This document shows, in pieces, positions 1 through 8,216 of a DNA stretch of 55,086 nt. The translations under genes and the position numbers were made by a program. Positions within the stretch are counted from its first letter, which is position 1. Each line of letters starts with the position of its first letter. The DNA comes from an uncultured Alphaproteobacteria bacterium (GTDB lineage: Bacteria; Pseudomonadota; Alphaproteobacteria; RF32; CAG-239): contig CALXPK010000031.1 of assembly GCA_944390265.1 (NCBI GenBank), positions 1 through 55,086 on the forward strand, in the 5' to 3' direction. The notes under the pieces are model-generated. The model had not been told where the DNA came from. It made no database searches and saw only the letters and a program-made list of their open reading frames with translations.

Positions 1-20
1 GTCAATGAAATGTCACTCAT
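1..20 (-). CDS. Flagellin, 5' end only (runs off the left edge)
   Basis: The first 20 bases, read on the minus strand, are a start codon followed by codons for MSDISL and the first two bases of a Thr codon. They are identical to the start of the complete flagellin gene at 11807-13645, and the upstream region that follows is also duplicated (see 1-290). An AGGTG ribosome-binding site sits 6 bases before the ATG, as in the full copy. I infer a second flagellin paralogue whose body lies outside the window; nothing can be said about its central domain. Confidence 0.85.
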
Positions 21-215
21 TTTGCACCTCGCATGGGTTTAATAAATTGAATTTGCGTGAAAAATTAAAGGATATGACATAATAATTATAGGATATGACT
101 TGATAATAAGATTCGGATACGGCAAAACCTTCCGCAAATTTTGCGAAAAGGCTCAAATTGATATGTTTTCTTACTGAAGATAACATTCTGCCATATCCTC
201 AAAAAATTTTTTAGT
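21..215 (-). promoter_or_regulatory. Flagellin leader, copy 1, with four spaced repeats
   Basis: This region lies between a terminator and the partial flagellin start. Going right on the plus strand it holds GGATATGAC at 70-78 and 91-99, GGATACGGC at 115-123, and the inverted arm GCCATATCC at 190-198. The same layout, with the same 21 and 24 base spacings, occurs at 13695-13827 before the second flagellin gene, but with different core bases. Between the last two arms is a small hairpin (arms near 128-148). The flagellin promoter must be in here or just above it, but I cannot name its -35 and -10. The pairing arms suggest a structured mRNA leader or inverted protein sites. Confidence 0.6.
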
Positions 216-254
216 TCTAAAAAACCGTGCAGACTGTACATCTCCGCACGGTTT
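216..254 (-). terminator. Rho-independent terminator after the Nudix gene
   Basis: The arms AAACCGTGC (222-230) and GCACGGTTT (246-254) form a 9-bp stem. On the minus strand the stem is followed by a T run (complement of 216-226). It stands about 30 bases past the Nudix stop codon. The same terminator, with an 11-bp stem, follows dnaQ at 13843-13878, and both copies belong to the duplicated flagellin cassette. Confidence 0.75.
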
Positions 255-284
255 AAAATATAGCAAATGCAAGTAAAAATTTGG

Positions 285-773
285 TTAACGGAACAAATTT
301 TGTACCGCCAACCAATGTGTATAATTGATTTTGACTTTTTGGGAGAGAATATCTTCAACTTTCACCCATTCGGCTTTGCCGTTTTCGGGTGTGCGCCACA
401 GTTCTTGGTCAGTATCAAAACCATAAGATGCGGCATCATAAACAATAAACATTTGCTCATAAATACAATAAACCCCGTTGGGCTTGGCATCATCGGCAAA
501 ATAGTTTATGGTTTGCGAAAACTCTTTAGCGCCGTAATCCAGCATAAAATCCAAACCGGTTTCTTCATAAAGTTTGCGATACAAACAATCTCTGAAATCT
601 TCTCTGCGGCTGACCGAGCCCCCCGGAAATTCCGGCAAATCCACCTGCGGCGGATAAGTCAGCAAAACCTTATCATCTTTGAGCAAAATGGCAAAATAGC
701 CTTTTTGGTGCATGGGAATAACATCCTCACCATATTTTTGTTTGCCGTATCTGTCAAAATAGATATTATTCAT
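285..773 (-). CDS. Nudix hydrolase with altered Nudix box
   Basis: A 162-residue Nudix-fold protein, expected to hydrolyse a nucleoside diphosphate linked to another group; the substrate is not evident. The Nudix box begins at about residue 51 (GGSVSRREDF) and ends with RKLYEETGL. The consensus GX5EX7REUXEEXGU is met except that the Glu of the RE pair is Lys. In MutT the matching Glu takes part in catalysis, so activity may be reduced or changed. The ATG at 773 overlaps the end of gmk by 8 bases, so the two are probably translated together. A terminator follows at 216-254. Confidence 0.8.
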   Translation of the reverse strand: MNNIYFDRYGKQKYGEDVIPMHQKGYFAILLKDDKVLLTYPPQVDLPEFPGGSVSRREDFRDCLYRKLYEETGLDFMLDYGAKEFSQTINYFADDAKPNGVYCIYEQMFIVYDAASYGFDTDQELWRTPENGKAEWVKVEDILSQKVKINYTHWLAVQNLFR

Positions 774-1431
774 GAGCTGAGGCTTCTTTAATCAGTTCTT
801 TCACAAAATCGTCCAAACCGGTTTGACGCACGCGTTTCATACGTTCTCCGGATATAATTTTTTGCACCTTGGCAATGGTTTCTTCCACATCCACATTGAC
901 AATCACATAGTCAAACTCTTTCCAGTGGCTCATCTTGTCCAAAACCATGCCCATACGCTTGTCAATCTGCTCTTTGCTATCAGTGGCGCGATGTTCCAAA
1001 CGCTCGCGCAAATCATGAATGGAAGGCGGCAAAAGATAAATTGTCACCACATCATCGGGCGCTTTTTGGCGCATTTGGCGGGCACCGACCCAATCCATAT
1101 CAAAAAGCACATCCTCACCGATATTTAAGAAGCTATCCACTTCTGAGCGCAAAGTACCGTATCTGTTGCCATATTGAGAGTCAACGCATTCGTAAAAAGC
1201 ATCATCTTTCATATATTGATTATATTGCTCGTCGGTGATGAAATAATAATCCACGCCTTCAACCTCGCCTTCTCTTTTGGCGCGGGTGGTCACCGAAACC
1301 GAAAATTTGATATTCGGGTCGCGTTTCAAAACCTCTTTGACAATCGTCCCCTTACCCACACCGGACGGCCCCTCAACAATAAACATGGCCCCGCGGCGAA
1401 CTTGTCTCAATTTATCAATAATGGCATTCAT
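766..1431 (-). CDS. gmk: Guanylate kinase
   Basis: Phosphorylates GMP to GDP with ATP in the cytoplasm, an essential step of guanine nucleotide supply. The 221-residue length is usual. The P-loop GPSGVGKGT lies near residue 21, and the GMP-binding stretch with SVTTRAKREGE and VDYYF follows at about 46-63. The C-terminal tail (KRVRQTGLDDFVKELIKE) is a little longer than in E. coli. It sits 12 bases downstream of yicC and overlaps the Nudix gene, and the yicC-gmk pair is a common bacterial arrangement. AGAGAGACAAG just before the ATG can act as ribosome-binding site. Confidence 0.96.
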   Translation of the reverse strand: MNAIIDKLRQVRRGAMFIVEGPSGVGKGTIVKEVLKRDPNIKFSVSVTTRAKREGEVEGVDYYFITDEQYNQYMKDDAFYECVDSQYGNRYGTLRSEVDSFLNIGEDVLFDMDWVGARQMRQKAPDDVVTIYLLPPSIHDLRERLEHRATDSKEQIDKRMGMVLDKMSHWKEFDYVIVNVDVEETIAKVQKIISGERMKRVRQTGLDDFVKELIKEASAHE

Positions 1432-1443
1432 CTTGTCTCTCTC

Positions 1444-2352
1444 TTATTCAATATTTTGCACTTGCTCTCTGAATTGTTCTATGAGTGTTTTTAAATCCAT
1501 TCCATAATTTGTCAATTCAATATCGCAGGATTTTGAACAAGTTGTGTTGGCCTCGCGATTAAGCTCTTGGCACAAAAAGTCTAGCCGACGCCCGACCGGC
1601 TCATGCAAAGAAAGCAGATTTTTTCCGGTTTCAATATGGGCTTTAAGGCGGTCAACTTCTTCTTGAATATCGGCTCTGGCCACATAAAGAGCCACTTCTT
1701 GCGCCAACCTGTCTTCCGAAACCGGATTAGTCGGATCTAAGAGCAAATCGAGCTGCGCCTGCAAACGGCTTTTGAGCTTTTCCGGCTGGCTTTTGGCAAA
1801 AGTCTCAACTTTGCCCACAATCTCGGCAATATTTTGTAAAATATCGAGCAAAGCCAGCCGAATTTTCTCCCCTTCGGCCATGCGGTCATTTTTGAGTTTT
1901 TGGCAAACTTCCTCAAAACTTTTGAGCAAGGCATCTACCAGCGCTTGCGTTTCTTCCTCATTTAAGGAAACATCTTCGGTTTCGCACACACCTTTGATGG
2001 CCAACAGTTCGGAAGCCGAAGGTTTTTGCAAAACATCTTCATGAGCTTGATAAAGAGCAATTGCCTCAGAGGTCAAAGCGGCCAAAAAATCTTGATTAAT
2101 CTTCAGCTGTTGTTCGGCCAAATTAGAGGTCAAATCCAAATAAAGAGAAAAGCTGCCGCGCGCAAAATTCTGGGTCAACACGTTTTTGCAAGCCTGAGCC
2201 AAAGCACTATCAAGCCAAGCGGGAACTTTCATCTTAATATCGATAGATTTATTATTCACGCTTTTCACTTCCCAAAACCAGCTAAAATCCATTTTATCAA
2301 AATGGAACTCGCCGTTTTTGCGAGAAAAACCGGTCATACTGGCAATCGTCAA
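1444..2352 (-). CDS. yicC: YicC/YloC-family endoribonuclease
   Basis: A 302-residue member of the YicC family, whose members are reported to act as endoribonucleases on RNA. The family's N-terminal MTGFSR stretch (residues 6-11) and its conserved C-terminal block (FLCQELNREANT, then the SKSCDIELTNYG region near 280) are both present. The start is a TTG at 2352: a perfect AAGGAGG lies five bases upstream, while the in-frame ATG at residue 6 would be too far from it. It heads a run with gmk and the Nudix gene. Confidence 0.93.
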   Translation of the reverse strand: MTIASMTGFSRKNGEFHFDKMDFSWFWEVKSVNNKSIDIKMKVPAWLDSALAQACKNVLTQNFARGSFSLYLDLTSNLAEQQLKINQDFLAALTSEAIALYQAHEDVLQKPSASELLAIKGVCETEDVSLNEEETQALVDALLKSFEEVCQKLKNDRMAEGEKIRLALLDILQNIAEIVGKVETFAKSQPEKLKSRLQAQLDLLLDPTNPVSEDRLAQEVALYVARADIQEEVDRLKAHIETGKNLLSLHEPVGRRLDFLCQELNREANTTCSKSCDIELTNYGMDLKTLIEQFREQVQNIE

Positions 2353-2430
2353 CTTAACCTCCTTAAACTTTTTATTAGTATTTGCTTATTATACTCATCA
2401 ATCGTTAATAGTCATTTAAGGAAAAACAAA

Positions 2431-3321
2431 ATGCCAAACCGCAATTTAAATATATTAATTACCGGCGCTTCATCCGGTATTGGCGAGGCTTTGGCCCTGC
2501 ATTATGCCAAAACCACCGCCAAAAATTTATTTATCTGCGGAAGAAATCCCGACCGGCTCAAAATTGTAGAAAACAAATGCCGCAACTTAGGTACCGTTGT
2601 CTATAGCAAAATTGTTGATGTAACGGATAAAGAAACCATGTTTGCATGGATAAAAGACTGCAATAATACGGCCGAGTTAAACCTCGTCATTGCCAATGCC
2701 GGCATCGGCGTGGTTGATGAGACAAACGAGGCAATTTTTGACACGTTTAACACTAATGTTTTTGGTGTGTTGAACACGGTTTTACCCACGATTGATGTTT
2801 ATAAAAACAACATCATTAACAAGAAAAAAGAAACATCATCCTTAGACCGCTTCATCACCAACATGAAAAACAAAAAGCAAGCCTTTTATGTTCCCTTCTG
2901 GGCCAAAATCGGTTTAAGCAAAAAGGGCAACGAATATTTTCATCTCCACAACCATAGCATTGCCATCGTCAGCTCCATTGCCGGTTATCACGGCTTGGCC
3001 ACCTGTCCGGCTTATAGCGCCACCAAAGCCTGCGTCAAGGCTTGGGGTGAGGCTCTGCGTGTCAAACTCCGTCCGGACGGCATCAATGTCAGCGTCATCT
3101 GCCCCGGATTTGTCCGCTCACGCATCACCGATAAAAACACCTGCCCGATGCCCTTTTTCATGGAAGGAGAACAAGCCGCACAAATCATAGCCAAAGGCTT
3201 GGAGAAAAATAAAGGGATTATCGCTTTCCCCTGGCAACTTCGATTCGCCACCTGGCTGATTTCCATTCTGCCCAATTGGCTAAGTGATAAAATCTATGCC
3301 CGTTTACCAAAAAAAGCCTGA
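2431..3321 (+). CDS. Short-chain dehydrogenase/reductase with an unusual insertion
   Basis: An NAD(P)-dependent oxidoreductase of 296 residues. It has the cofactor motif TGASSGIG at 11-18, NAG at 89-91, the catalytic Ser at 181/182 and YSATK at 195-199. Between the NVFGVLNTVLPT helix (to about 120) and the serine strand (about 177) it carries roughly 50 extra residues rich in Lys and Asn that classical SDRs lack. The C-terminus is hydrophobic (WLISILPNWL). I take the ATG at 2431 because AAGGAAAAA lies just upstream; a longer reading from 2026 would overlap yicC on the other strand. The substrate is unknown. Confidence 0.85.
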   Translation: MPNRNLNILITGASSGIGEALALHYAKTTAKNLFICGRNPDRLKIVENKCRNLGTVVYSKIVDVTDKETMFAWIKDCNNTAELNLVIANAGIGVVDETNEAIFDTFNTNVFGVLNTVLPTIDVYKNNIINKKKETSSLDRFITNMKNKKQAFYVPFWAKIGLSKKGNEYFHLHNHSIAIVSSIAGYHGLATCPAYSATKACVKAWGEALRVKLRPDGINVSVICPGFVRSRITDKNTCPMPFFMEGEQAAQIIAKGLEKNKGIIAFPWQLRFATWLISILPNWLSDKIYARLPKKA

Positions 3322-3325
3322 GCAA

Positions 3326-4609
3326 TCAGGCTTTTTCTTTTTTGAGCTTTTTCTGGAGATAGAACAAAATCAACAGCCCCGGAAGCGCCATCAGGGTTGT
3401 GATAATAAAGAACATACTCCAACCCGTCACTTTGACCAGCGCACCGGAGGTAGAAGCCAGCAAATCTCGCGCTAAAGACATGAAAGAAGACAAAAGCGCA
3501 TATTGCGTTGCCGTATAGGCCGTGTTGCAGAGAGAAGAAATATAAGCCACAAACGCCGTCGTACTCATGCCACCGGCCAAATTGTCGAGAGAAACCGTCC
3601 CCATCAGCAAATATAAATCATTGCCCACATTGGCTTGCCAAACATACATCAACGTGGTCAGACCTTGGAGAACACTTCCCAAATACAAACTTTTAACAAT
3701 GCCGAAACGGTTAACAATCACCCCGCCCAAAATACCGCCGATGATGGTCGCCGCCATGCCGTAAAACTTGGTCACAAAAGCAATTTGCCCTTTGGTAAAG
3801 CCCATCGCATCATAAAAAGGCATCGTCATCGGCACCATATAAGCATCGCAAAGTTTATAAAGCATAATAAAGAGCAACACCACAAACCATGACGGACGAG
3901 TGATAAAATCGGCAATCGGGCTTTTGACTGCGGTTTGATAAAAGTTTTTAAGTCTTTGAACAAAACTTCCCTCAAATTTGAGTTTTTGTTCTTTGCTTTT
4001 TTGCGGCTCGCGTGAACACAAAATCGTCACCATACCCAAAACCGCACCCAAGGCCATACAAACATAAACCTCGTTCCAAGTTAAGATTGTGGCCAAAAGC
4101 AAAGCCACCGCACCGGAAAAGACCGACCCGATACGGTACCCCAAAATAAACATGGCCGTACCCGCCGCTTGGTCACGATTATCAAAACTCTCCACACGAT
4201 AAGCGTCCAAAACAATATCTTGCGTGGCGGAAGCAAACACGGTCAAAAGAGCCAAAAACATCAGCAAATAAACCGATTTCTCCGGCTCTACCGAAGCCAT
4301 GGCCAGAAGCGACAATAAAAGCAAAATTTGCGAGAACACCACCCAGCCGCGACGTCGCCCGAGTTTGGAAAACAGAGGAATATTAAACCTATCCACCAGA
4401 GGCGACCACAGCCATTTGAAGCTATATGGGGTTTTGACCAAAGAAAAAAGGCCAATCATCTCCAAGCCAATGCCGGAGTCTGTCAGCCACAGAGCCAACG
4501 TGCCGCTCACAAGAAGAAAAGGAAAACCGCTGGAAAAACCCAAGCCAATCATGGTCAGCATCCGCCAATCAAAATAAACCGCTAAAGCATTTTTCCAATT
4601 TTGAATCAT
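3326..4609 (-). CDS. ampG: AmpG-like muropeptide MFS permease
   Basis: A 427-residue major facilitator protein with about 12 membrane segments. It resembles AmpG, which imports GlcNAc-anhydro-muropeptides for cell-wall recycling. Typical AmpG features are the opening GFSSGFPFLLVSGTLALWL (about 24-42), the KTPYSFKWLWSPLVDR loop (59-74), and the ATQDIVLDAYR segment near 127-137. The lytic transglycosylase MltA encoded at 9503 would make its substrate. GAGGG before the ATG serves as ribosome-binding site. The gene converges on the SDR with only 4 bases between stop codons. AmpG identity rests on the sequence pattern only. Confidence 0.87.
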   Translation of the reverse strand: MIQNWKNALAVYFDWRMLTMIGLGFSSGFPFLLVSGTLALWLTDSGIGLEMIGLFSLVKTPYSFKWLWSPLVDRFNIPLFSKLGRRRGWVVFSQILLLLSLLAMASVEPEKSVYLLMFLALLTVFASATQDIVLDAYRVESFDNRDQAAGTAMFILGYRIGSVFSGAVALLLATILTWNEVYVCMALGAVLGMVTILCSREPQKSKEQKLKFEGSFVQRLKNFYQTAVKSPIADFITRPSWFVVLLFIMLYKLCDAYMVPMTMPFYDAMGFTKGQIAFVTKFYGMAATIIGGILGGVIVNRFGIVKSLYLGSVLQGLTTLMYVWQANVGNDLYLLMGTVSLDNLAGGMSTTAFVAYISSLCNTAYTATQYALLSSFMSLARDLLASTSGALVKVTGWSMFFIITTLMALPGLLILFYLQKKLKKEKA

Positions 4610-4721
4610 ATTTTTTCCCTCTCAAGATGAGTATATTAACTTAAATAAGTTAATAAATCATAATTTTGCACATGGCTTTTTTTGTTTTTTCAAACCGTTA
4701 TCAAAAAGCCTAAAAAGCATA

Positions 4722-4749
4722 TTTACAAGCCTTGCTGATACTATATATT
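4722..4749 (+). promoter_or_regulatory. Likely nrdAB promoter
   Basis: TTTACA (4722-4727) and TATATT (4744-4749) are separated by 16 bases, a plausible sigma-70 pair. The first NrdR-type box overlaps the -10, so repressor binding would block polymerase. No transcript start is known; this is read from sequence only. Confidence 0.5.
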
Positions 4750-4784
4750 GTGTCAGAAAGAAACAACAATACATAATATAGTTC
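4738..4784 (+). promoter_or_regulatory. Tandem NrdR-type boxes before nrdA
   Basis: Box 1 (4738-4753, ATACTATATATTGTGT) matches the NrdR consensus ACACWATATATWGTGT at 15 of 16 positions. Box 2 (4769-4784) matches at about 11 of 16. Their starts are 31 bases apart, three helical turns, which is the spacing usual for NrdR pairs. NrdR is the ATP/dATP-sensing repressor of ribonucleotide reductase genes. nrdR itself is not in the window. Confidence 0.75.
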
Positions 4785-4804
4785 AACAAAGCAAGGAAAA
4801 GATA

Positions 4805-7087
4805 ATGACGCAAAATCAAAAAATTACCAAACGCAATGGTCAAATTGCAGATTTTGACATAAACAAAATCATCCGCACGGTTGAGCGCGCCTTAGATGGT
4901 TTTGACTTAGATAAAAACAAGTTGCTGGAAACAATTCCGACTTTTTATACCGAAAATATGCCCACTGCCGAAATCAACGATGCTTTGATTTTAAGTGCTT
5001 TGAACCTAACCTCGGTTTTGGAGCCGGATTGGAAAAATTTTGCCGGCCGTCTGAAGATGTTTGACCTTTATAAGCAAGTCAAAAACTATAGAAAAATCGA
5101 CAAGGCTGTGCCGTATGATTATGAAAACTTTTTAGATTTTGCCATTAAAAACAATGTTTATTCTTCTGTAATTCAAGAAAAATATTCCAAAGAAGAGATT
5201 AAAGAAGCCGCTTCTTTCATCAAGCCGGAATTAGACATGGTTTATGACTATGCCGGCGCCAACCTGCTCATCAAAAGATATTTGTGCGAGTTTGATGACC
5301 ATATTGTCGAGCTCCCACAAGAAATGTTCTTAAGCATTGCTTTGTTAATTGAACAAAACGAAGACAAAGCCGTCCGCATGGCGCAAGTCAAAGATACTTA
5401 TCTGAAATTGGCCGACCGCAAAATCTCTTTGGGAACACCGTTATTGATGAATCTGCGTCGTCCGCACGGCAACTTGAGCTCTTGCTTTATTACGGTTATG
5501 GATGATAATCGTGATTCCATTTTTTATGTGATTGACCAAATCTCCAACATTTCCAAATTCGGCGGCGGCGTCGGTGTCAACATCTCACGCGTGCGTGCCA
5601 AAGGCGCCCGCATCAAAGGCATCAAAAATGCCTCCGGCGGTGTTATTCCTTGGATTCGCATCATCAACGACACCGCCATTGCCGTCAACCAACAAGGCAA
5701 ACGCAAAGGCGCTGTCACCGTTTCTTTGGATATGTGGCACTTGGATATTGAAAACTTTTTGGAACTCCGCACCGAAAACGGCGACCAACGCATGAAAGCC
5801 TATGACATCTTCCCGCAAGTGGTCATTCCCGACTTGTTTATGAAAAAAGTTGAGAACAATGAAAAATGGCTTTTGGTTGACCCGCAAGAAGTCCGCACCA
5901 AATATCATCAAGAAATTGCCGATTTGTGGGGTGAAGAGTTTGAAAAACTCTATAATCAACTTTATTTTGATGCCGAGTTCGGCAAGCTGGAAATGTTCAA
6001 GTTTGTGCCGGCCAAAGAGCTTTTGAAACGCCTGATGAAGTCACAAATTGAAACCGGTATGCCTTATATTGCTTTCAAAGACACATTAAACCGTTATAAC
6101 CCCAACAAACATGACGGTATTATCGTCGGCACCAACCTCTGCACGGAATCTCACAGTAACGTTCGCCCGTCCAAATTTGGTGAAAAGAGAATTGAAAACG
6201 GCAAAATCATTTCCGAAACTTATGACGGTTTGGTTCACGTTTGCAATTTGGTTTCCATCAACCTCGCCAATATTGACAGTGATGAAGAATTGGAAAGCAT
6301 TTGCCAAACTTCCGTCCGCATTTTGGACAATGCCATCGACTTTACCCAAGTGCCGATTTTGGAAGGCTCTCTGCACAACCAAAGATACCGCACCATCGGC
6401 ATTGGAGCCATGGGCTTGGCTGATTATCTGGCCAAAAACAACATTCCTTACATCAACTCGGCCGATGTGGTGGATGACTTGTTTGAAAAAATGGCCATTT
6501 ACAACATCAGAGCCAGCATCAATGTTGCCAAAAAGAAAGGTCCGTTCGGTGCATACCAAGGTTCTGACTGGCAAAAAGGCATTATTTTGGGCAAAACTCA
6601 AGTTTGGTTCAATGCCAATTCCAAATACAAAAAAGATTGGAATGAAATTTATGAAAACTTGCAAAAATACGGTATCCGCAATTCACAAATTTCAGCCATT
6701 GCACCCAACACCAGCTCTTCTTTGATTCAGGGTTGCACCGCTTCCGTTTTGCCGATATACAGCAAGTTTTTTGTTGAAACCCACGGCAAAGGCAGCATTC
6801 CGAATTGCCCGCCGTTTATTAAAGACAAATTCTGGTTCTATCAGGAAAACCGCAATATCGACCAAAGAAAAATCATTGAGATTATGTCGCGCATCAACAA
6901 ATGGATTGATACCGGTATCTCGATTGAGCTGATGTACAACCTCAATCGCGATATCCGAGCCAAAGACATTTATGAAACCATTATGTCGGCTTGGAAAAAA
7001 GACATTAAAACACTTTATTACACCCGCACCATTCAAAAAGACGGCTCATCGGCTGCCAAAGAAGAATGTGTCAGCTGCGCCGGATAA
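4805..7087 (+). CDS. nrdA: Class I ribonucleotide reductase, large subunit
   Basis: Reduces ribonucleoside diphosphates to deoxy forms together with NrdB. The 760-residue protein starts with an ATP-cone (KRNGQIADFDINKI, about 9-22) for allosteric control. It then carries the active-site SSC of NLSSCF, the NLCTES catalytic Asn/Cys/Glu cluster, the second redox Cys in VHVCNLVSINLAN, and the swinging-arm pair CVSC at 755-758. I chose the ATG at 4805 because AAGGAAAAG precedes it; an earlier in-frame ATG at 4748 lies in the NrdR box region. nrdB follows after 21 bases. Confidence 0.97.
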   Translation: MTQNQKITKRNGQIADFDINKIIRTVERALDGFDLDKNKLLETIPTFYTENMPTAEINDALILSALNLTSVLEPDWKNFAGRLKMFDLYKQVKNYRKIDKAVPYDYENFLDFAIKNNVYSSVIQEKYSKEEIKEAASFIKPELDMVYDYAGANLLIKRYLCEFDDHIVELPQEMFLSIALLIEQNEDKAVRMAQVKDTYLKLADRKISLGTPLLMNLRRPHGNLSSCFITVMDDNRDSIFYVIDQISNISKFGGGVGVNISRVRAKGARIKGIKNASGGVIPWIRIINDTAIAVNQQGKRKGAVTVSLDMWHLDIENFLELRTENGDQRMKAYDIFPQVVIPDLFMKKVENNEKWLLVDPQEVRTKYHQEIADLWGEEFEKLYNQLYFDAEFGKLEMFKFVPAKELLKRLMKSQIETGMPYIAFKDTLNRYNPNKHDGIIVGTNLCTESHSNVRPSKFGEKRIENGKIISETYDGLVHVCNLVSINLANIDSDEELESICQTSVRILDNAIDFTQVPILEGSLHNQRYRTIGIGAMGLADYLAKNNIPYINSADVVDDLFEKMAIYNIRASINVAKKKGPFGAYQGSDWQKGIILGKTQVWFNANSKYKKDWNEIYENLQKYGIRNSQISAIAPNTSSSLIQGCTASVLPIYSKFFVETHGKGSIPNCPPFIKDKFWFYQENRNIDQRKIIEIMSRINKWIDTGISIELMYNLNRDIRAKDIYETIMSAWKKDIKTLYYTRTIQKDGSSAAKEECVSCAG

Positions 7088-7108
7088 CCAAGACAAAGGA
7101 CAAACAAA

Positions 7109-8143
7109 ATGCAAAGAAAAAAACTTTTCAACATTGAAGGCAATGATGATGTTTTGCAACGCAAAATGATTGCCGGCAACGTCACCAACTTGTTCAACTT
7201 AAACAATGTGAAGTATCAATGGGCCAACAAGCTTTATCGTCTGATGATGGAAAACTTCTGGATTCCCGAAAAAGTTTCGCTCTATGATGACAAGCGTTGT
7301 TATGATGAGCTCACTCCTTTTGAGCAAAACGCCTATGACGGAATCTTGTCCTTTTTGGTTTTCTTGGACAGTATCCAAACCAACAACCTGCCCAACATTT
7401 CCGACTATATCACCGCACCGGAAGTTAACCTGATTTTGGCCATTCAGACCTATCAGGAAGCCGTTCACTCCCAAAGCTATGCTTATATTATCGAGAGTAT
7501 CATCCCGGCCGAAAAAAGAGCCACGATTTATGACCGCTGGCGTGAAGACAAGGTTTTGCTGGAGCGCAACAAATACATTGCCGATATTTATCAAAAGTTC
7601 ATTGATGACCGCAATGATGTCAACTTTGCCCGCGTTTTGGTGGCAAACTTTCTTCTGGAAGGCTTATATTTTTATAACGGTTTTAATTTCTTTTACAATC
7701 TGGCCGCTCGCTCTTTGATGATTGGCACGGCAGATGAAATCAAATACATCAACCGCGATGAACTCACCCACTGCGTCATTTTCTCCAACATCATCAAAGA
7801 AATTCGCAAAGAAAGACCGCAATTTTTCAATGATGACGAGATTTATGATATGTTCCGCAAAGCCACCGAGCAAGAAATTGCCTGGAGCAACCATATTATC
7901 GGCGACCAAATTTTGGGCATCACCCCGCAAACCATTGAGCAATATACCAAGTTCATGGCCAACAAGCGCTTAAAAGAAATCGGCCTCAACCCGATTTATG
8001 AGGGCTTTAACGAAACCCCGTATAAAAACTTGGAAAAAATTTCTGATACCAACGGCGAAGGCAACGTTAAGGGTAACTTCTTTGAAGCCAACGTTTCTTC
8101 CTACAATCAATCCACCGCGGTTGAAGGTTGGGACGAAATTTAA
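7109..8143 (+). CDS. nrdB: Class I ribonucleotide reductase, small (radical) subunit
   Basis: Forms the radical cofactor used by NrdA. The 344-residue protein has the full metal ligand set: Asp87 (LDSIQ), Glu117 and His120 (QEAVHSQSY), Glu184, Glu218 and His221 (RDELTH). The radical tyrosine is kept at Tyr124, seven residues after Glu117 as in the E. coli enzyme, so this is a tyrosyl-radical type rather than a Phe-bearing class Ic. GGACAAAC precedes the ATG. No nrdI or nrdH gene is adjacent. The C-terminal tail, ending EGWDEI, should dock on NrdA. Confidence 0.97.
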   Translation: MQRKKLFNIEGNDDVLQRKMIAGNVTNLFNLNNVKYQWANKLYRLMMENFWIPEKVSLYDDKRCYDELTPFEQNAYDGILSFLVFLDSIQTNNLPNISDYITAPEVNLILAIQTYQEAVHSQSYAYIIESIIPAEKRATIYDRWREDKVLLERNKYIADIYQKFIDDRNDVNFARVLVANFLLEGLYFYNGFNFFYNLAARSLMIGTADEIKYINRDELTHCVIFSNIIKEIRKERPQFFNDDEIYDMFRKATEQEIAWSNHIIGDQILGITPQTIEQYTKFMANKRLKEIGLNPIYEGFNETPYKNLEKISDTNGEGNVKGNFFEANVSSYNQSTAVEGWDEI

Positions 8144-8167
8144 GATTATCTGCAAACACGCAAAAAA

Positions 8168-8194
8168 GGGCTGATTTTTCAGCCCTTTTCTTTT
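8168..8194. terminator. Bidirectional terminator between nrdB and secB
   Basis: GGGCTGA (8168-8174) and TCAGCCC (8179-8185) make a 7-bp stem with a TTTT loop, followed by TTTTCTTTTG on the plus strand. An A run precedes it, so it can also end the converging secB transcript on the minus strand. Confidence 0.85.
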
Positions 8195-8200
8195 GTTTTG

Positions 8201-8215
8201 AACAGCGTATTTAAA
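8201..8215 (+). repeat. AACASYGTATTTAAA word, copy 1
   Basis: AACAGCGTATTTAAA, between nrdB and secB, just after the shared terminator. It is intergenic. Confidence 0.6.
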
Positions 8216-8216
8216 A

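Larger units (their letters stand above)
1..290. repeat. Duplicated flagellin cassette end, copy 1 (pairs with 13627-13915)
   Basis: Positions 1-290 match 13627-13915 in order: flagellin start codons, leader with four repeats, terminator hairpin, and a conserved tail reading ATATAGCAAATGCAAGTAAA and then TTTGGTTAA. Homology stops at the TAA of the upstream gene here (285-287) and a few bases past the stop codon of dnaQ in the other copy. The middle of the leader (124-189 against 13749-13818) is the only clearly diverged part. The duplicated unit therefore covers terminator, leader and gene start, which suggests that flagellin genes moved or were copied together with their control region. Confidence 0.85.

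Noticed and set aside
2026-2430. N-terminal extension of the SDR gene
   Set aside because: It overlaps yicC on the other strand, and the SDR fold starts right after the ATG at 2431, which has its own ribosome-binding site.
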